A stretch of DNA of 64,000 nt from Burkholderiales bacterium (GCA_017880775.1 JADGRQ010000019.1:1-64000); one strand, 5' to 3'; shown: positions 1-8,318, counted from the stretch's first letter. Numbers and translations: made by a program. The notes: generated by a model from the letters alone, not told the origin.

Positions 1-424
1 CAACGAACGCCGCGGCATCGACTTCCTCCAGCACCGCAGCAAAGCGGGCGTTGGAATTCAGCAACTTTTCGCGCAGGCGCGCGAGCAGCATCACGATCAT
101 CAGGAACGTCGCCAGCATCACCGCGCCATCCCAGTAGTGGTACAGATTGTTCGCATAGTGGTGGCTGTTGCGGAAAGTCACCGCCCAGATTGCGAGCGCA
201 ATTACCGACAGGAGCGTTCCCCAGGCGCGACCCGCCACCCAGGTGACGATCGCGATCGGAATCAGGTGCAGCACCGCAAGCCGCAGGTCGTAACCGGTCA
301 GCTTGTCGACCACCGCGATCGCCGCCATCAGAATCACGCAGCTGGCGCAGGTTACGCCGACGTCGAGCTCGCCGAAGAAATCGCAACCCGCAGAGGGAAG
401 CAGGGTTTCGTTGGAGGCATTCAT
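1..424 (-). CDS. N-terminal part of a membrane-anchored sensor protein (kinase or diguanylate cyclase type), truncated by window edge
   Basis: Reading leftwards from an ATG at 424, the frame stays open for 141 codons to the window edge. The product has three or four strongly hydrophobic segments (residues about 25-40, 46-62, 66-84 and 98-115). They are followed by a charged linker (LREKLLNSN) and the start of what looks like a PAS domain (RFAAVLEEVDAAAFV). A membrane sensor followed by PAS is the usual front half of histidine kinases and GGDEF proteins, but the output domain lies outside the window, so the class is unknown. No convincing Shine-Dalgarno sequence precedes the ATG. The family assignment is inference from architecture only. 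Confidence 0.6.
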   Translation of the reverse strand, partial: MNASNETLLPSAGCDFFGELDVGVTCASCVILMAAIAVVDKLTGYDLRLAVLHLIPIAIVTWVAGRAWGTLLSVIALAIWAVTFRNSHHYANNLYHYWDGAVMLATFLMIVMLLARLREKLLNSNARFAAVLEEVDAAAFV

Positions 425-728
425 GGCTCGCTCGGAGGAGCTTGGAGAAACCACGTCATTCTACGGCGCCAAGGACCTCAGCCGGCGGAAAGCCGCTATC
501 GCGTTCCGGCTGAAAACGGCGGGACTCTGGCGGATTTCGCTGTTTCCAGGCCGGCGGGTGCGGACCAAAATCAGTCACTTGGAATGATCAGTTCAATCTG
601 TTCATGCACACCTTGCAGTTTCGCGCCCTGCCCGTGCATCCAGAGTTCGGATCACCGCGCCGCGTGACTTTTCGCCTTTGCGCAGACGCTTTGTCGGACC
701 CGCGGACGTCGACAGGTTCTGAATGCCG
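425..728. other. Intergenic stretch, nothing firm recognised
   Basis: These 304 bases lie between the sensor gene start and the end of mak. Short open frames run through it, but none shows a recognisable domain, a good ribosome site or a clean codon pattern. I see no tRNA, clear terminator or transposon end. It should contain the promoter of the leftward sensor gene, but I could not identify one convincingly. Confidence 0.4.
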
Positions 729-1625
729 CTACCAGAGCCACGCAGCTCCACGCACTCCGCTCGAGTCGCCGTGCAGGTTCTTCAGCAAACGCGTCTGCAC
801 CACGTGCGAGAATACGTGGCTGGTCCAGAGCCGCGGCACGTTCCGATAGAGCCGCTCGAGGTTCGACAGACCGCCACCCAGCACGATCACGTCGGGATCG
901 AGCAGGTTGATCACGCCGGCGAGCGCTCGCGCGAGCCGTTCCTCGTAACGCGCGAGCGTCGCTTCGCAGGCCGGGTCGCCTCCGGACGTCCGCTCAACAA
1001 TCTCTTCGACAGGTAGCACGACGCCGTTGACCCGTTGATGGTGGGCAGACAGACCGGGACCCGAAAGAAAAGTCTCAATACAGCCGCACCGCCCGCAGTA
1101 GCACTGCGGCCCCGGCCGCTCGTCATCGCGCATCGACGGCAATGGGTTGTGGCCCCACTCGCCGGCAATCGCGTTCGCCCCGATCAGCAGCTTTCCATCC
1201 ACCACCACGCCCCCGCCGACGCCGGTGCCGAGGATCACGCCGAACACGACCCCTGCCCTGGCCGCCGCGCCGTCGACCGTCTCGGACAGGGCGAAGCAGT
1301 TCGCGTCGTTGGCGATGCGCACCGGTCGTCCGAGCGCGCGCTCGAGGTCCTGTTTGAACGGCCTGCCGTTCAAACAGGTGGAGTTGGAATTGCGCAGCAA
1401 CCCGCTGGCCGCAGAAATCGAACCGGGTGTCGCGACCCCCACGCTAGCCTTTGCGCCGAGGGCGTTTTCGGTCTCGCGCACCAGCGCTGCGATCACGGCC
1501 AGGATCGCGTCGTAGTCGCCTTCAGGTGTAGCCACCCGGCGCCGCGCGAGGACCTGCCGGTCGGCGTCCAGCGCCGCGATTTCGATCTTGCTGCCGCCAA
1601 GGTCTATTCCGATCTTTAATGTCAT
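729..1625 (-). CDS. mak: ROK-family sugar kinase, manno(fructo)kinase type
   Basis: This 298-residue protein is a ROK-family kinase expected to phosphorylate fructose or mannose at C6 with ATP in the cytoplasm. The N-terminal phosphate loop (GIDLGGSKIEIA) is at residues 6-17. The ROK zinc site (CYCGRCGCIE) lies near residue 180, just after the GEWGHNPLP sugar-binding motif. The pattern ANDANCFALSE supplies the catalytic Asp. The C-terminus (HGDSSGVRGAAWLW) closely resembles E. coli Mak as I remember it, and the length matches (about 302). It is transcribed leftwards and diverges from the small lipoprotein ORF with only 26 bases between the start codons, so both promoters must overlap the coding ends. 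No strong Shine-Dalgarno sequence is visible. Substrate specificity within the ROK family is inferred from similarity. Confidence 0.85.
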   Translation of the reverse strand: MTLKIGIDLGGSKIEIAALDADRQVLARRRVATPEGDYDAILAVIAALVRETENALGAKASVGVATPGSISAASGLLRNSNSTCLNGRPFKQDLERALGRPVRIANDANCFALSETVDGAAARAGVVFGVILGTGVGGGVVVDGKLLIGANAIAGEWGHNPLPSMRDDERPGPQCYCGRCGCIETFLSGPGLSAHHQRVNGVVLPVEEIVERTSGGDPACEATLARYEERLARALAGVINLLDPDVIVLGGGLSNLERLYRNVPRLWTSHVFSHVVQTRLLKNLHGDSSGVRGAAWLW

Positions 1626-1651
1626 GGTTTACAAGATCATAATATCGGTTC

Positions 1652-1789
1652 ATGCGAGCGATCTCCTTATTGATGTTCTGCCTGTTGCTTGCCGGTTGCG
1701 CAGACGGGCCGCGTATTGGCCTAACGGTCACCAACGCGCCTGCGCCGCAAGATTGTTATCCGGGCTCCGCAACCAAGCCGTGCCAGTAG
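1652..1789 (+). CDS. Small putative lipoprotein (45 aa)
   Basis: A 45-codon frame starts at ATG 1652 with a basic N-terminus, a hydrophobic run and a lipobox (LLLAGC). This is the pattern of a lipoprotein signal cleaved before Cys-15. The remaining 31 residues are rich in Pro and Ala with two further Cys (DCYPGSATKPC). The frame ends 11 bases before the FecR-domain gene, so the two may be co-transcribed. There is no clear Shine-Dalgarno sequence, so translation is uncertain. No family is recognised. The lipobox is the main reason to take this short frame seriously. Confidence 0.45.
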   Translation: MRAISLLMFCLLLAGCADGPRIGLTVTNAPAPQDCYPGSATKPCQ

Positions 1790-1800
1790 GCTCGCGCAAT

Positions 1801-2520
1801 ATGATCGACGATCCACGCCGCCGGTGGCTGATACAGGCGTTGGCTGCCGGCGCATTTGCCGCAGCGGTGCCCGGAACGGGCGCGATGGCGGCCGAGATCT
1901 TCGGCCGCGCGCCGAGGAAGCTCCCGCGCGGGCAATCGATCTATCGGCTCTCCGGCAACGCGATGGTCAATGGAAATGGCGCGACCCTGCAGACCCGCAT
2001 CGGTCCGAACGACACGGTCGAGACTGCGAAGGACAGCGAGATCGTGTTTGCGGTCGGCGAGAGCGCGTTCATCCTGCGCGCGGAGAGCCACGTATCGCTG
2101 CAGAGCGCGCAGCAGGACTCATTGCTGCTTTCCGGCATGAGGCTGCTGACCGGGGCGCTGCTTTCCGTCTTCCCCAATGGACGGCCGGCGCGAATAGTGA
2201 CCGCCACCGCCACGATAGGCATACGCGGGACGGGCTTTTACCTGGAATCGGACCCGCAGCAGACGTACTTCTGCACCTGCTACGGCATCGCAGACGTCGC
2301 GGCGAACAATGACCCGGACAGCAGGGACACGGTGGTGTCGAGAAAACACGACAAACCGCTGTATGTCGTAGCCGATGCGAACCGCGGCGAAAGCATCCGC
2401 AATGCGCCTTTCATCAACCATACCGATCAGGAGTTGATGCTGATCGAGACGCTGGTGGGACGAACGCCGCCGTTCGTATTCCCGAGGGACACCTACAAGT
2501 CGCCGCGGCGCAGTTATTGA
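1801..2520 (+). CDS. FecR-domain exported protein
   Basis: This 239-residue protein begins with Arg-rich RRRW followed by a hydrophobic stretch ending near AMAAE, a Tat-like or Sec signal. The body resembles the FecR beta domain: the segment around residues 45-140 ends in VTATATIGIRGTGFYLE, typical of FecR-like proteins that sit in the periplasm and sense or bind a surface component. The C-terminal half (a CTCYG segment and a closing basic tail) is not recognised. The start at 1801 fits the signal peptide; the longer frame upstream runs through the lipoprotein ORF in another phase and is rejected. It converges on the outer-membrane barrel gene with 21 bases between stops, so the two are not one operon, but a shared envelope role is plausible. 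Confidence 0.65.
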   Translation: MIDDPRRRWLIQALAAGAFAAAVPGTGAMAAEIFGRAPRKLPRGQSIYRLSGNAMVNGNGATLQTRIGPNDTVETAKDSEIVFAVGESAFILRAESHVSLQSAQQDSLLLSGMRLLTGALLSVFPNGRPARIVTATATIGIRGTGFYLESDPQQTYFCTCYGIADVAANNDPDSRDTVVSRKHDKPLYVVADANRGESIRNAPFINHTDQELMLIETLVGRTPPFVFPRDTYKSPRRSY

Positions 2521-2541
2521 TGCGCGCGCCGCTCGAACCCC

Positions 2542-3444
2542 TCAGAACAGGATCAGGTAGGAAACCGAAAGCTGGTTCACGTCATAGCGGATCGTCGTGC
2601 CTCCCGAAAGCCCGGGACTCGAGGTCGGGGTAGAGCGCACGAACCTCCAGGAAAAATCGAGCGCCTGCCCCTGGCCGAACGCCAGGTTGTAGCCAAGCGT
2701 GGCGAGAACGCTGCGGGCTTCGACGCGATACGCAATGCGTTGGGTGTCGGTAAACGCATCATCCTGGACGTCCGCGCGCGCGATGGCGTCGGTGACGACC
2801 GACGCAGGCGTAGTGGTCACGACGTCGCCGCGCCGGTATTCCGCACTGAGATATGCGGTGCCGGTGCGCGTCAGCGCATAGTCGAGATTGACGCGCGCGG
2901 AATGGTCTCGGGTGTCGAACACGGTACTCTTGCTCACGCGCCTGTTCCACGCAAAGGCGCCGAGAACATCGATGCGGTCGCTCACCGATTTGCGCGCGCT
3001 GACGCCGGCGGAGTAACGATATCCGTCGCGCAATGTGGATTCATACCCGTCCCGGGAACTGCGCAGGAACGCCGCGAAGGTAGGGGCGCCGAATTCAGCG
3101 GAAGGACGATACTGGATTTCCGCTTCGGCCCCGGCGAAGTTACGCGACAATCCCGTGTAGGTTTGAAACTTCTCGCTCCCCAGGAACCCAGACACCAGCA
3201 GGCGCGCGTGCTCCGACCCCGCAATCGGAAATTCGAAGCCCTTGCCCAGAGTCAGACCGAAAGACCGGTCAGACAGCCTGTCCGGCGCGTTCCTCGCGCG
3301 CGTAACGTTGCTGTCGGCGGTGAAATTCGCCTCGATGCGGATGTCGCGGGAATCGTCCGCAAGCAATGGATCCGGGCTGCCGAGGACGCCGAGCAGCACC
3401 GCCGTGGCAGCGCTCCGGATCGCCCTGATCATTCCAACCCGCAT
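2542..3444 (-). CDS. Exported outer-membrane beta-barrel protein (unnamed family)
   Basis: The product is 300 residues from an ATG at 3444, which is preceded by a G-rich Shine-Dalgarno-like stretch. A second ATG four codons in is also possible. It has a signal peptide (cleavage near LLADD), then alternating polar and aromatic strands typical of a small outer-membrane barrel. The last residue is Phe after a hydrophobic strand (LSVSYLILF), the usual barrel-assembly signal. Much longer extension of the same frame upstream lacks a signal peptide and overlaps the divergent TVP38-like gene, so it is spurious. The start lies only 30 bases from that gene, so the two promoters face each other and overlap. 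The ligand or function cannot be read from sequence. Confidence 0.65.
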   Translation of the reverse strand: MRVGMIRAIRSAATAVLLGVLGSPDPLLADDSRDIRIEANFTADSNVTRARNAPDRLSDRSFGLTLGKGFEFPIAGSEHARLLVSGFLGSEKFQTYTGLSRNFAGAEAEIQYRPSAEFGAPTFAAFLRSSRDGYESTLRDGYRYSAGVSARKSVSDRIDVLGAFAWNRRVSKSTVFDTRDHSARVNLDYALTRTGTAYLSAEYRRGDVVTTTPASVVTDAIARADVQDDAFTDTQRIAYRVEARSVLATLGYNLAFGQGQALDFSWRFVRSTPTSSPGLSGGTTIRYDVNQLSVSYLILF

Positions 3445-3474
3445 TGGTATTAGCCCCCCCTGTATTCTGCACCC

Positions 3475-4122
3475 ATGCGGCCCCGAATCGCCCTGCTCGC
3501 CCTGATCATCGCACTGCTGGGCTTCGCCTGGCACAGCGGGGCGTTCCGCACGTTCAGCGACGTTGACCAGGTGCGCGCCCTGCTCGATTCGTGGGGGCCG
3601 TGGGCCTACGTATTCTTCCTCGGCAGCTTCACCCTCCTCCAGCCGCTCGGTATTCCAGCATTCTTCTGGGTTCTGCCCGCAGCGATCCTGTGGCCCTTCT
3701 GGGTTGCATTCCCGCTTTCGCTGGCTGGCGCGCTCGGAGCGGCCAGCGTCGGGTTTCTCTTCGCGCGTTACCTTGCGCGCGTATGGGTGGCGGCGCGGCT
3801 GCCCGATCGCCTGCGGCGCGTCGACGACCGGCTCGAGACGCACGGCCTGCGCGCAGTAATCCTGGTTCGGCTCGTATTCCTGCTCAGTCCTCCGACGCAC
3901 TGGCTGTTCGGCCTGTCGAGAGTGAGCTACGGCGCGTTCGCGCTGGGCACAGTCCTCGGGTCGATCCCCAACCTCGCGCTGGTGACCTACTTCGGCGAGA
4001 ACGCGCTCCGCTGGATCGATCAGAACTCGACCCTGACATGGATGGCTTTCGCAGCGATTGTCGCGGGTGTGCTGGTCGTGCGCCGGGTACTTCTCGCGCG
4101 GTTGAAGTCGAAGGCCGGGTAA
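3475..4122 (+). CDS. TVP38/TMEM64-family inner-membrane protein
   Basis: This 215-residue integral membrane protein has about six hydrophobic segments. The central motif region (GSFTLLQPLGIPAFFW, then ALGAASVGFLFARYLAR) fits the TVP38/TMEM64 (SNARE-associated, DedA-related) family. Characteristic conserved features are the re-entrant-loop-like GIPAFFWVLPAA and the second half RLVFLLSPPTHWLFGLSRVSY. The family is implicated in membrane homeostasis and lipid movement; the specific role here is unknown. ATG 3475 is the first start and lies 30 bases from the divergent barrel gene. It reads towards chrA but is separated from it by 178 bases. Confidence 0.75.
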   Translation: MRPRIALLALIIALLGFAWHSGAFRTFSDVDQVRALLDSWGPWAYVFFLGSFTLLQPLGIPAFFWVLPAAILWPFWVAFPLSLAGALGAASVGFLFARYLARVWVAARLPDRLRRVDDRLETHGLRAVILVRLVFLLSPPTHWLFGLSRVSYGAFALGTVLGSIPNLALVTYFGENALRWIDQNSTLTWMAFAAIVAGVLVVRRVLLARLKSKAG

Positions 4123-4300
4123 GTAAATCTGCTCAGCGCACCCCGATTCCCACCAATGCCCTGTGGATTGCGGCGCTGGTTGCAGGCTTGATTCACAGCG
4201 CGTAGGATTATCGGGTCGGGGTAAGCAGACTCCCGGCATTCCCAAGACGGCCACCCGTCCAAGTTCTGCCTGTCGCATCGGTCGCGAGAGGCGTAGACGG

Positions 4301-5494
4301 ATGGAAACGAATCACCCTGTAGAAGATTTACCGGTTCCCGCGTATTCCCTGTGGGACCTGGTGCATTACGTGCTGCGGCTCGGCACCTTCGGATTCGGCG
4401 GCCCTGTAGCGCTCGTCGGCTACATGCATCGGGATCTCGTCGAGCAGCGTAAGTGGATCTCCGAGACCGACTACAAGGAGGGCCTGACGCTCGCGCAGCT
4501 CATGCCCGGCCCGCTCGCCGCGCAGCTCGCAATCTACCTGGGCTTCGTGCACTACCGGATTCTCGGCGCGACGCTGGTCGGCATCGCGTTCGTTCTGCCG
4601 TCGTTTCTGATGGTGGTGGCGCTCGGAGCGGCCTACGTCGCTTATGGCGGCCTCACATGGATGCAGGCGGTGTTCTATGGGGTCGGCGCCGCCGTGATCG
4701 GCATCATCGCCATCAGCGCCTACAAGCTCACGACCAAGAGCATCGGCAAGGATCGGGTGCTGTGGGCGATTTACCTGGTAGCGGCCGCTGTCACGATCGT
4801 CACGGAATCGGAGAGCGTGTGGCTGTTTCTCACCGCCGGCGTGCTGGTTTGGCTGCTCAGGGCGCCGCCGAAGAACTGGTTCAGCAAGGACGGCGCCGCG
4901 AGCATGGCGTTGGCCGCGCAGCTCCCGACCGTTTCTGGAGTTGCCTCGGTCGTCGATTGGCCCGTGCTGCTTCAGATCGGAGTTTTCTTCGCCGAAGCGG
5001 GCGCCTTCGTCTTCGGCAGCGGTCTTGCGATTGTTCCGTTCCTTTACGGCGGCGTGGTCAATGAGCACCACTGGCTGAACGAGCGGCAGTTCATCGATGC
5101 CGTTGCGGTCGCAATGATTACACCGGGCCCAGTGGTTATCACGGTCGGTTTCATCGGCTATCTGATTGCGGGCTTTCCGGGTGCGGCGGTCGCTGCCCTC
5201 GCGACCTTTCTACCTTGCTATCTTTTCACGATCATTCCAGCGCCGTACTTCAGGAAGCACGGCAAGAAGCCCGGAATCGTCGCGTTCGTGGACGGGGTAA
5301 CGGCCGCCGCGATCGGCACGATTACGGGCGCGGTGATCGTCCTTGGCAAGCGCTCGATCAGCGATATTCCGACCGTCGCAATCTTTGTGATCACGATTCT
5401 GCTCCTTTGGAAAGTCAAAAAACTTCCCGAGCCAGCGATCGTGGCACTGGCGGCGGTGATTGGATTGGTTGTCTATCCGATGATGAAGACATAG
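4301..5494 (+). CDS. chrA: Chromate transporter ChrA
   Basis: ChrA of the CHR family expels chromate from the cytoplasm, driven by the membrane potential. The 397-residue product has the long-form two-domain layout. The first CHR repeat carries LGTFGFGGPVALVGYM and LAQLMPGPLAAQLA (residues about 28-75). The second carries AGAFVFGSGLAIVPFLYGG and AVAMITPGPVVITVG (about 240-300). I chose ATG 4301 because it places the conserved domain near the N-terminus. The open frame extends to 4163, but those residues are unlike the family. Two small exported-protein genes follow with 9-base gaps, so they probably share its transcript. The regulator chrB lies 2 kb downstream on the opposite strand. Confidence 0.9.
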   Translation: METNHPVEDLPVPAYSLWDLVHYVLRLGTFGFGGPVALVGYMHRDLVEQRKWISETDYKEGLTLAQLMPGPLAAQLAIYLGFVHYRILGATLVGIAFVLPSFLMVVALGAAYVAYGGLTWMQAVFYGVGAAVIGIIAISAYKLTTKSIGKDRVLWAIYLVAAAVTIVTESESVWLFLTAGVLVWLLRAPPKNWFSKDGAASMALAAQLPTVSGVASVVDWPVLLQIGVFFAEAGAFVFGSGLAIVPFLYGGVVNEHHWLNERQFIDAVAVAMITPGPVVITVGFIGYLIAGFPGAAVAALATFLPCYLFTIIPAPYFRKHGKKPGIVAFVDGVTAAAIGTITGAVIVLGKRSISDIPTVAIFVITILLLWKVKKLPEPAIVALAAVIGLVVYPMMKT

Positions 5495-5503
5495 GAGTCA
5501 GAT

Positions 5504-6127
5504 ATGAGAGGAGCCATCATGGTCGCATTGACGGTGCTATCGACGACTGCCGCATTCGCTGAAACGGATAATTTCGACAAGGACAAGCCGGGTTCCGTGC
5601 CGGCCGGCTGGGCGTGCGGCGTAACGGGGAAGGGCAATCCCCGCTGGGCTGTCGACGCAGACGGTTCGGCCCCGAGCGCGCCCAACGTGCTCAGGCAGAA
5701 TGGGTCGGGGACGTTTCCCTGGTGCGTGAAGAAGAACGCAGCGATTGCCGACGGATTTGTCGAAGTGAAATTCAAGTCTGAAAAGGGCAAAGAAGACCAG
5801 GCCGGCGGGGTGGTATGGCGCTGGAAGAGCGGAGACAACTACTACGTCGCCCGCGGAAACGCGCTGGAAAACAATCTGTCGCTTTACTACACCGCCAGTG
5901 GCAGTCGCAACACGATCAAGTATGTCGATGCTGCCGTACCGCCCAATGTCTGGCACACCTTGCGGGTGGAGTTCGCCGGCAGGCGAATCAAGGTGCTTCT
6001 CGATGGCAAACCATACATCGAGCTGGAGGACGATCACATTGCGGGCGCCGGCGCGGTGGGCGTCTGGACGAAGGCGGACAGCGTCACCGCTTTCGACGAT
6101 TTCAGTTACGGGGCAGTCGGCAAATAG
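5504..6127 (+). CDS. Exported LamG/concanavalin-A-like domain protein
   Basis: This 207-residue protein has a clear signal peptide (cleavage near AAFAE). The mature part looks like a single jelly-roll domain of the DUF1080/LamG type: it opens with NFDKDKPGSVPAGW and has the middle strands GGVVWRWKSGDNYYVARGNAL. It closes with VLLDGKPYIELEDDHI and VGVWTKADSVTAFDDF. Such domains bind or hydrolyse carbohydrate, but no catalytic residues can be assigned. The Shine-Dalgarno GGAG overlaps the chrA stop codon, so the gene is probably translated from the chrA message. The DUF1259 gene follows after 9 bases. Its link to chromate resistance is positional only. Confidence 0.7.
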   Translation: MRGAIMVALTVLSTTAAFAETDNFDKDKPGSVPAGWACGVTGKGNPRWAVDADGSAPSAPNVLRQNGSGTFPWCVKKNAAIADGFVEVKFKSEKGKEDQAGGVVWRWKSGDNYYVARGNALENNLSLYYTASGSRNTIKYVDAAVPPNVWHTLRVEFAGRRIKVLLDGKPYIELEDDHIAGAGAVGVWTKADSVTAFDDFSYGAVGK

Positions 6128-6136
6128 GAGATGGCC

Positions 6137-7063
6137 ATGATCAAGATCATTGGTGGTTGTTTGATGTGTTGTTTGATTGCAATGACAGCTATTGCGGCCG
6201 GCACCAAGCTCGACACTGCGAAAATCGAGCAGATCACGGGGATGAAGGGAAATTTCAATCAGAAGGAGAACGTCTTCAAAGTGAGCATGCCTCGGGCCGA
6301 CGTGCAAGTCTCGGTTGACGGCTGGGCAATGCCGCCATTCATGGGTCTGGGTCCCTGGGCGGCGTTCACTCCGCATCACGGATCGATGGTGATGGTGATG
6401 GGCGACATGGTGCTCTTCCAGGATGAAGTGAATCCTGCGATGAGCGCAGCGCTCAATTCCGGTCTGTCCGTGACCGCCCTTCATAACCACTTCTTCTTTG
6501 ACGAGCCCAAGGTCTATTTCATGCACATAGAGGGAGAAGGTGCGGTCGAGAAGCTTGCCACTGGCGTAAGAGCAATCTTCGACACGGTAAAGGAGATCCG
6601 CGCGAAGAATGCGCAGCCCGCGACCGTATTTCCTGGCGAGCGCATACCAGTGCAGAGCTCGATTTCCGCAAAGCCGCTACAGGAAATCTTTGGCATTCCG
6701 GGCCAGTTGAACAACGGCATGTTCAAGGCAGTGTTCGGGCGAACGACCAAAATGAACGGAACCACGGTCGGCAACGAGATGGGCGTCAATACCTGGGCAG
6801 CATTTGCCGGCTCCGACGACAACGCGGTGGTTGATGGCGATTTTGCGATGTACGAGAGCGAGCTCCAAACCGTGCTCAGGGCCATGCGCAACGGGGGCAT
6901 CAACATTGTCGCTATCCATCACCACATGAGCGACGAGAAACCCAAATTCCTGTTCCTTCACTACTGGGGCCGGGGCAAGGCGGAGGACTTGGCGCGCGCA
7001 TTGCATAGTGCAATGGAATCACAACGCGCGGGCAGCAAGAGAAAGAGCGGCCACGGTGGGTGA
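6137..7063 (+). CDS. Exported DUF1259-domain protein (LppY/LpqO-like)
   Basis: The 308-residue product has a signal peptide (MIKIIGGCLMCC, cleavage near AIAAG). Two tandem DUF1259 repeats follow. The first spans residues about 22-150 and includes HHGSMVMVMGDMVLF and ALHNHFFFDEPKVYFMH. The second spans about 170-295 and includes AIHHHMSDEKPKFLFLHYWG. Paired HNH and HHH segments resemble metal-binding sites, though the biochemical role of the family is unknown to me. ATG 6137 is preferred over 6131 because AGGAG ends at 6130, giving a 6-base spacing. The family often sits near chrA in proteobacteria as I recall, which makes a shared stress role plausible. That is inference. Confidence 0.75.
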   Translation: MIKIIGGCLMCCLIAMTAIAAGTKLDTAKIEQITGMKGNFNQKENVFKVSMPRADVQVSVDGWAMPPFMGLGPWAAFTPHHGSMVMVMGDMVLFQDEVNPAMSAALNSGLSVTALHNHFFFDEPKVYFMHIEGEGAVEKLATGVRAIFDTVKEIRAKNAQPATVFPGERIPVQSSISAKPLQEIFGIPGQLNNGMFKAVFGRTTKMNGTTVGNEMGVNTWAAFAGSDDNAVVDGDFAMYESELQTVLRAMRNGGINIVAIHHHMSDEKPKFLFLHYWGRGKAEDLARALHSAMESQRAGSKRKSGHGG

Positions 7064-7106
7064 CGCGGCGCGCCGCGTACTCCACACTGGTGCGTTGTTT
7101 CTGTCA

Positions 7107-7320
7107 ATGGGAACGGGGCTCGCAGAGAATTGGAAGGTCGTGAAGCGTGAGGCGGCGCGAGCCCTTTTCGCCGACAAAGAGTTTGGTGATGGCGTGCACT
7201 TTGCTTATCGGTTTCGTACGGACGGAACCTTTTCCGGGACCGAAATGGGGAAGGACGTTCGGGGCACCCGGCGCGTCGAGTCTCTCGACTTCGAGCGGCG
7301 ACGGTCTACCGAGTTTGGCG
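7107..7320 (+). pseudogene. Remnant of a small exported-protein gene (possible DUF995-like)
   Basis: Between the DUF1259 gene and the end of chrB, one frame encodes about 70 residues with a recognisable fragment: FADKEFGDGVHFAYRFRTDG, then a short GTEMGKDVRGT-type segment. It resembles the core of DUF995-like small exported proteins, where a bulky aromatic stretch is followed by an FxGxxxGKxVxGTW signature. Here the Trp is replaced by Arg, no signal peptide is attached, and the tail degenerates into antisense chrB sequence. I read it as a truncated relic. It could also be a chance frame. Confidence 0.3.
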
Positions 7321-8256
7321 TCGTGCGTAGGCCGAATAAAACATATCCAGAATTCGCCTGGCCTCGGCAAGCACCGCGTCGTCGGTCCGGGCCTTATCCT
7401 TGGCTCCTCTCATGAGGGTTTCCAGGCCCTTGGCGTCGGCGACTGGAATACCACCGATGTCGAGAAAGTGCACCGCGGCGCCGATTGCGCCGAGCGCCGG
7501 ATCGTTGTCAAGTCCGAAGCTCGCGAGAAGAACCTCGAATGTCACGCGGTTATCAACGTGCGTGAATTCTGCACCGTCGAAATCGAAGCCGATGGCCTTC
7601 TTCGGGCGGTCGCGCGGACGATCAATCCAGACGAACCTGGCATCCCCGTCGATGAACCGCTTGATGAGCCAGGCGCTGGCGAGACGGTCCACCCACAGGT
7701 CTTTGCGGGTGGCCCATAGACGCCTCTGATACCGCTTCCTATTGACTTGCTGCAGCCGCTTGCTGGCTGGGTGCGGCTCCCCGCGGGGATACGCTTCCTG
7801 AAAGCTTCGCTTGAGTGCCGAAATCGCTTCGGCAGCTTGCATCTTCGCCCCGTCCGGAAAGAAGTCGATCTGCGTCAGCCTGTCGAATGAGCGCTGCAAA
7901 CGCTGAATCGTCGTCTGTGCTTTGCGAGGTCCAAGGCGCGGCATCGAATTCATCGCGACGCCGACCTTCCGGACGAGCGCGCCGTAATCGGCGCTACGGT
8001 CGAATAATTTGCGCACCTGCTCGAGATGTTCGGCCGACTTGATCTCCAGTTCGACCGTCATGGCGAAGCCGCCGGCTGCGACGATCTGGGATTCCATTTT
8101 TGCCAGAACCGCGTCGCCTGCTGAGCCTGCTGGCAGGACGTAGACGCCATCGCGCAGCACGCCACAGCCCGTTTCCTTTAGTGCCCGCCAGACCCGCATC
8201 CGAACTGTCGAATGACGCACGGGCAGGCTCAGAACCAAGGCATCGAATCGAGACAT
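7306..8256 (-). CDS. chrB: Chromate resistance regulator ChrB
   Basis: The 316-residue product matches ChrB, which in characterised chr operons senses chromate and controls chrA transcription. The N-terminal half (residues 1-150) has the basic, helix-rich DNA-binding part (RHSTVRMRVWRALKETGCG, then DGVYVLP). The C-terminal half is the chromate-exporter-like ChrB domain starting at WATRKDLWVDRLASAWLIKR and including FDFDGAEFTHV and the KARTDDAVLAEARRILDMF tail. It runs leftwards, opposite to chrA and to the chrC-like unit. Its start codon is only about 12 bases from a good -10 box, so its message would be almost leaderless. Length is normal for the family (about 310-330). Confidence 0.88.
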   Translation of the reverse strand: MSRFDALVLSLPVRHSTVRMRVWRALKETGCGVLRDGVYVLPAGSAGDAVLAKMESQIVAAGGFAMTVELEIKSAEHLEQVRKLFDRSADYGALVRKVGVAMNSMPRLGPRKAQTTIQRLQRSFDRLTQIDFFPDGAKMQAAEAISALKRSFQEAYPRGEPHPASKRLQQVNRKRYQRRLWATRKDLWVDRLASAWLIKRFIDGDARFVWIDRPRDRPKKAIGFDFDGAEFTHVDNRVTFEVLLASFGLDNDPALGAIGAAVHFLDIGGIPVADAKGLETLMRGAKDKARTDDAVLAEARRILDMFYSAYARRQTR

Positions 8257-8267
8257 TTCAGTTATAG

Positions 8268-8296
8268 ATATTACATATTAGTGATAGTCTTGACAA
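8268..8296 (-). promoter_or_regulatory. chrB promoter, nearly leaderless
   Basis: On the minus strand, TTGTCA (8296-8291) is followed by a 17-base spacer and TAATAT (8273-8268), close to the sigma-70 consensus. Transcription would start near 8261, only about five bases before the chrB ATG at 8256, and no Shine-Dalgarno sequence lies between. The A+T-rich patch contrasts with the high-GC surroundings. ChrB would be the expected autoregulator; no operator could be assigned with certainty. Confidence 0.6.
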
Positions 8297-8318
8297 GAGA
8301 TGTGGACTGGGATAAGGT
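8290..8318 (+). promoter_or_regulatory. Divergent rightward promoter upstream of the first structured leader
   Basis: TTGACA at 8290-8295 is a perfect -35 box that overlaps the -35 box of the chrB promoter on the other strand. It is followed by 17 bases and TAAGGT (8313-8318), which keeps the three most important -10 bases (T, A and the final T). Transcription would begin about 8325 and run through the three-hairpin leader at 8366-8446. The shared TTGACAA core means the two directions probably compete for polymerase or respond to one regulator. Confidence 0.5.

Noticed and set aside
303..587. 94-codon plus-strand frame over the sensor gene start
   Set aside because: Overlaps the sensor gene antisense, lacks any domain and good codon pattern.
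425..728. Insertion-sequence remnant in the gap before mak
   Set aside because: Suspected from odd composition, but no inverted ends, target duplication or transposase fragment could be supported.
3445..4278. Long leftward extension of the barrel frame up to 4278
   Set aside because: No signal peptide at its N-terminus, antisense to the TVP38-like gene; the real protein begins at 3444.
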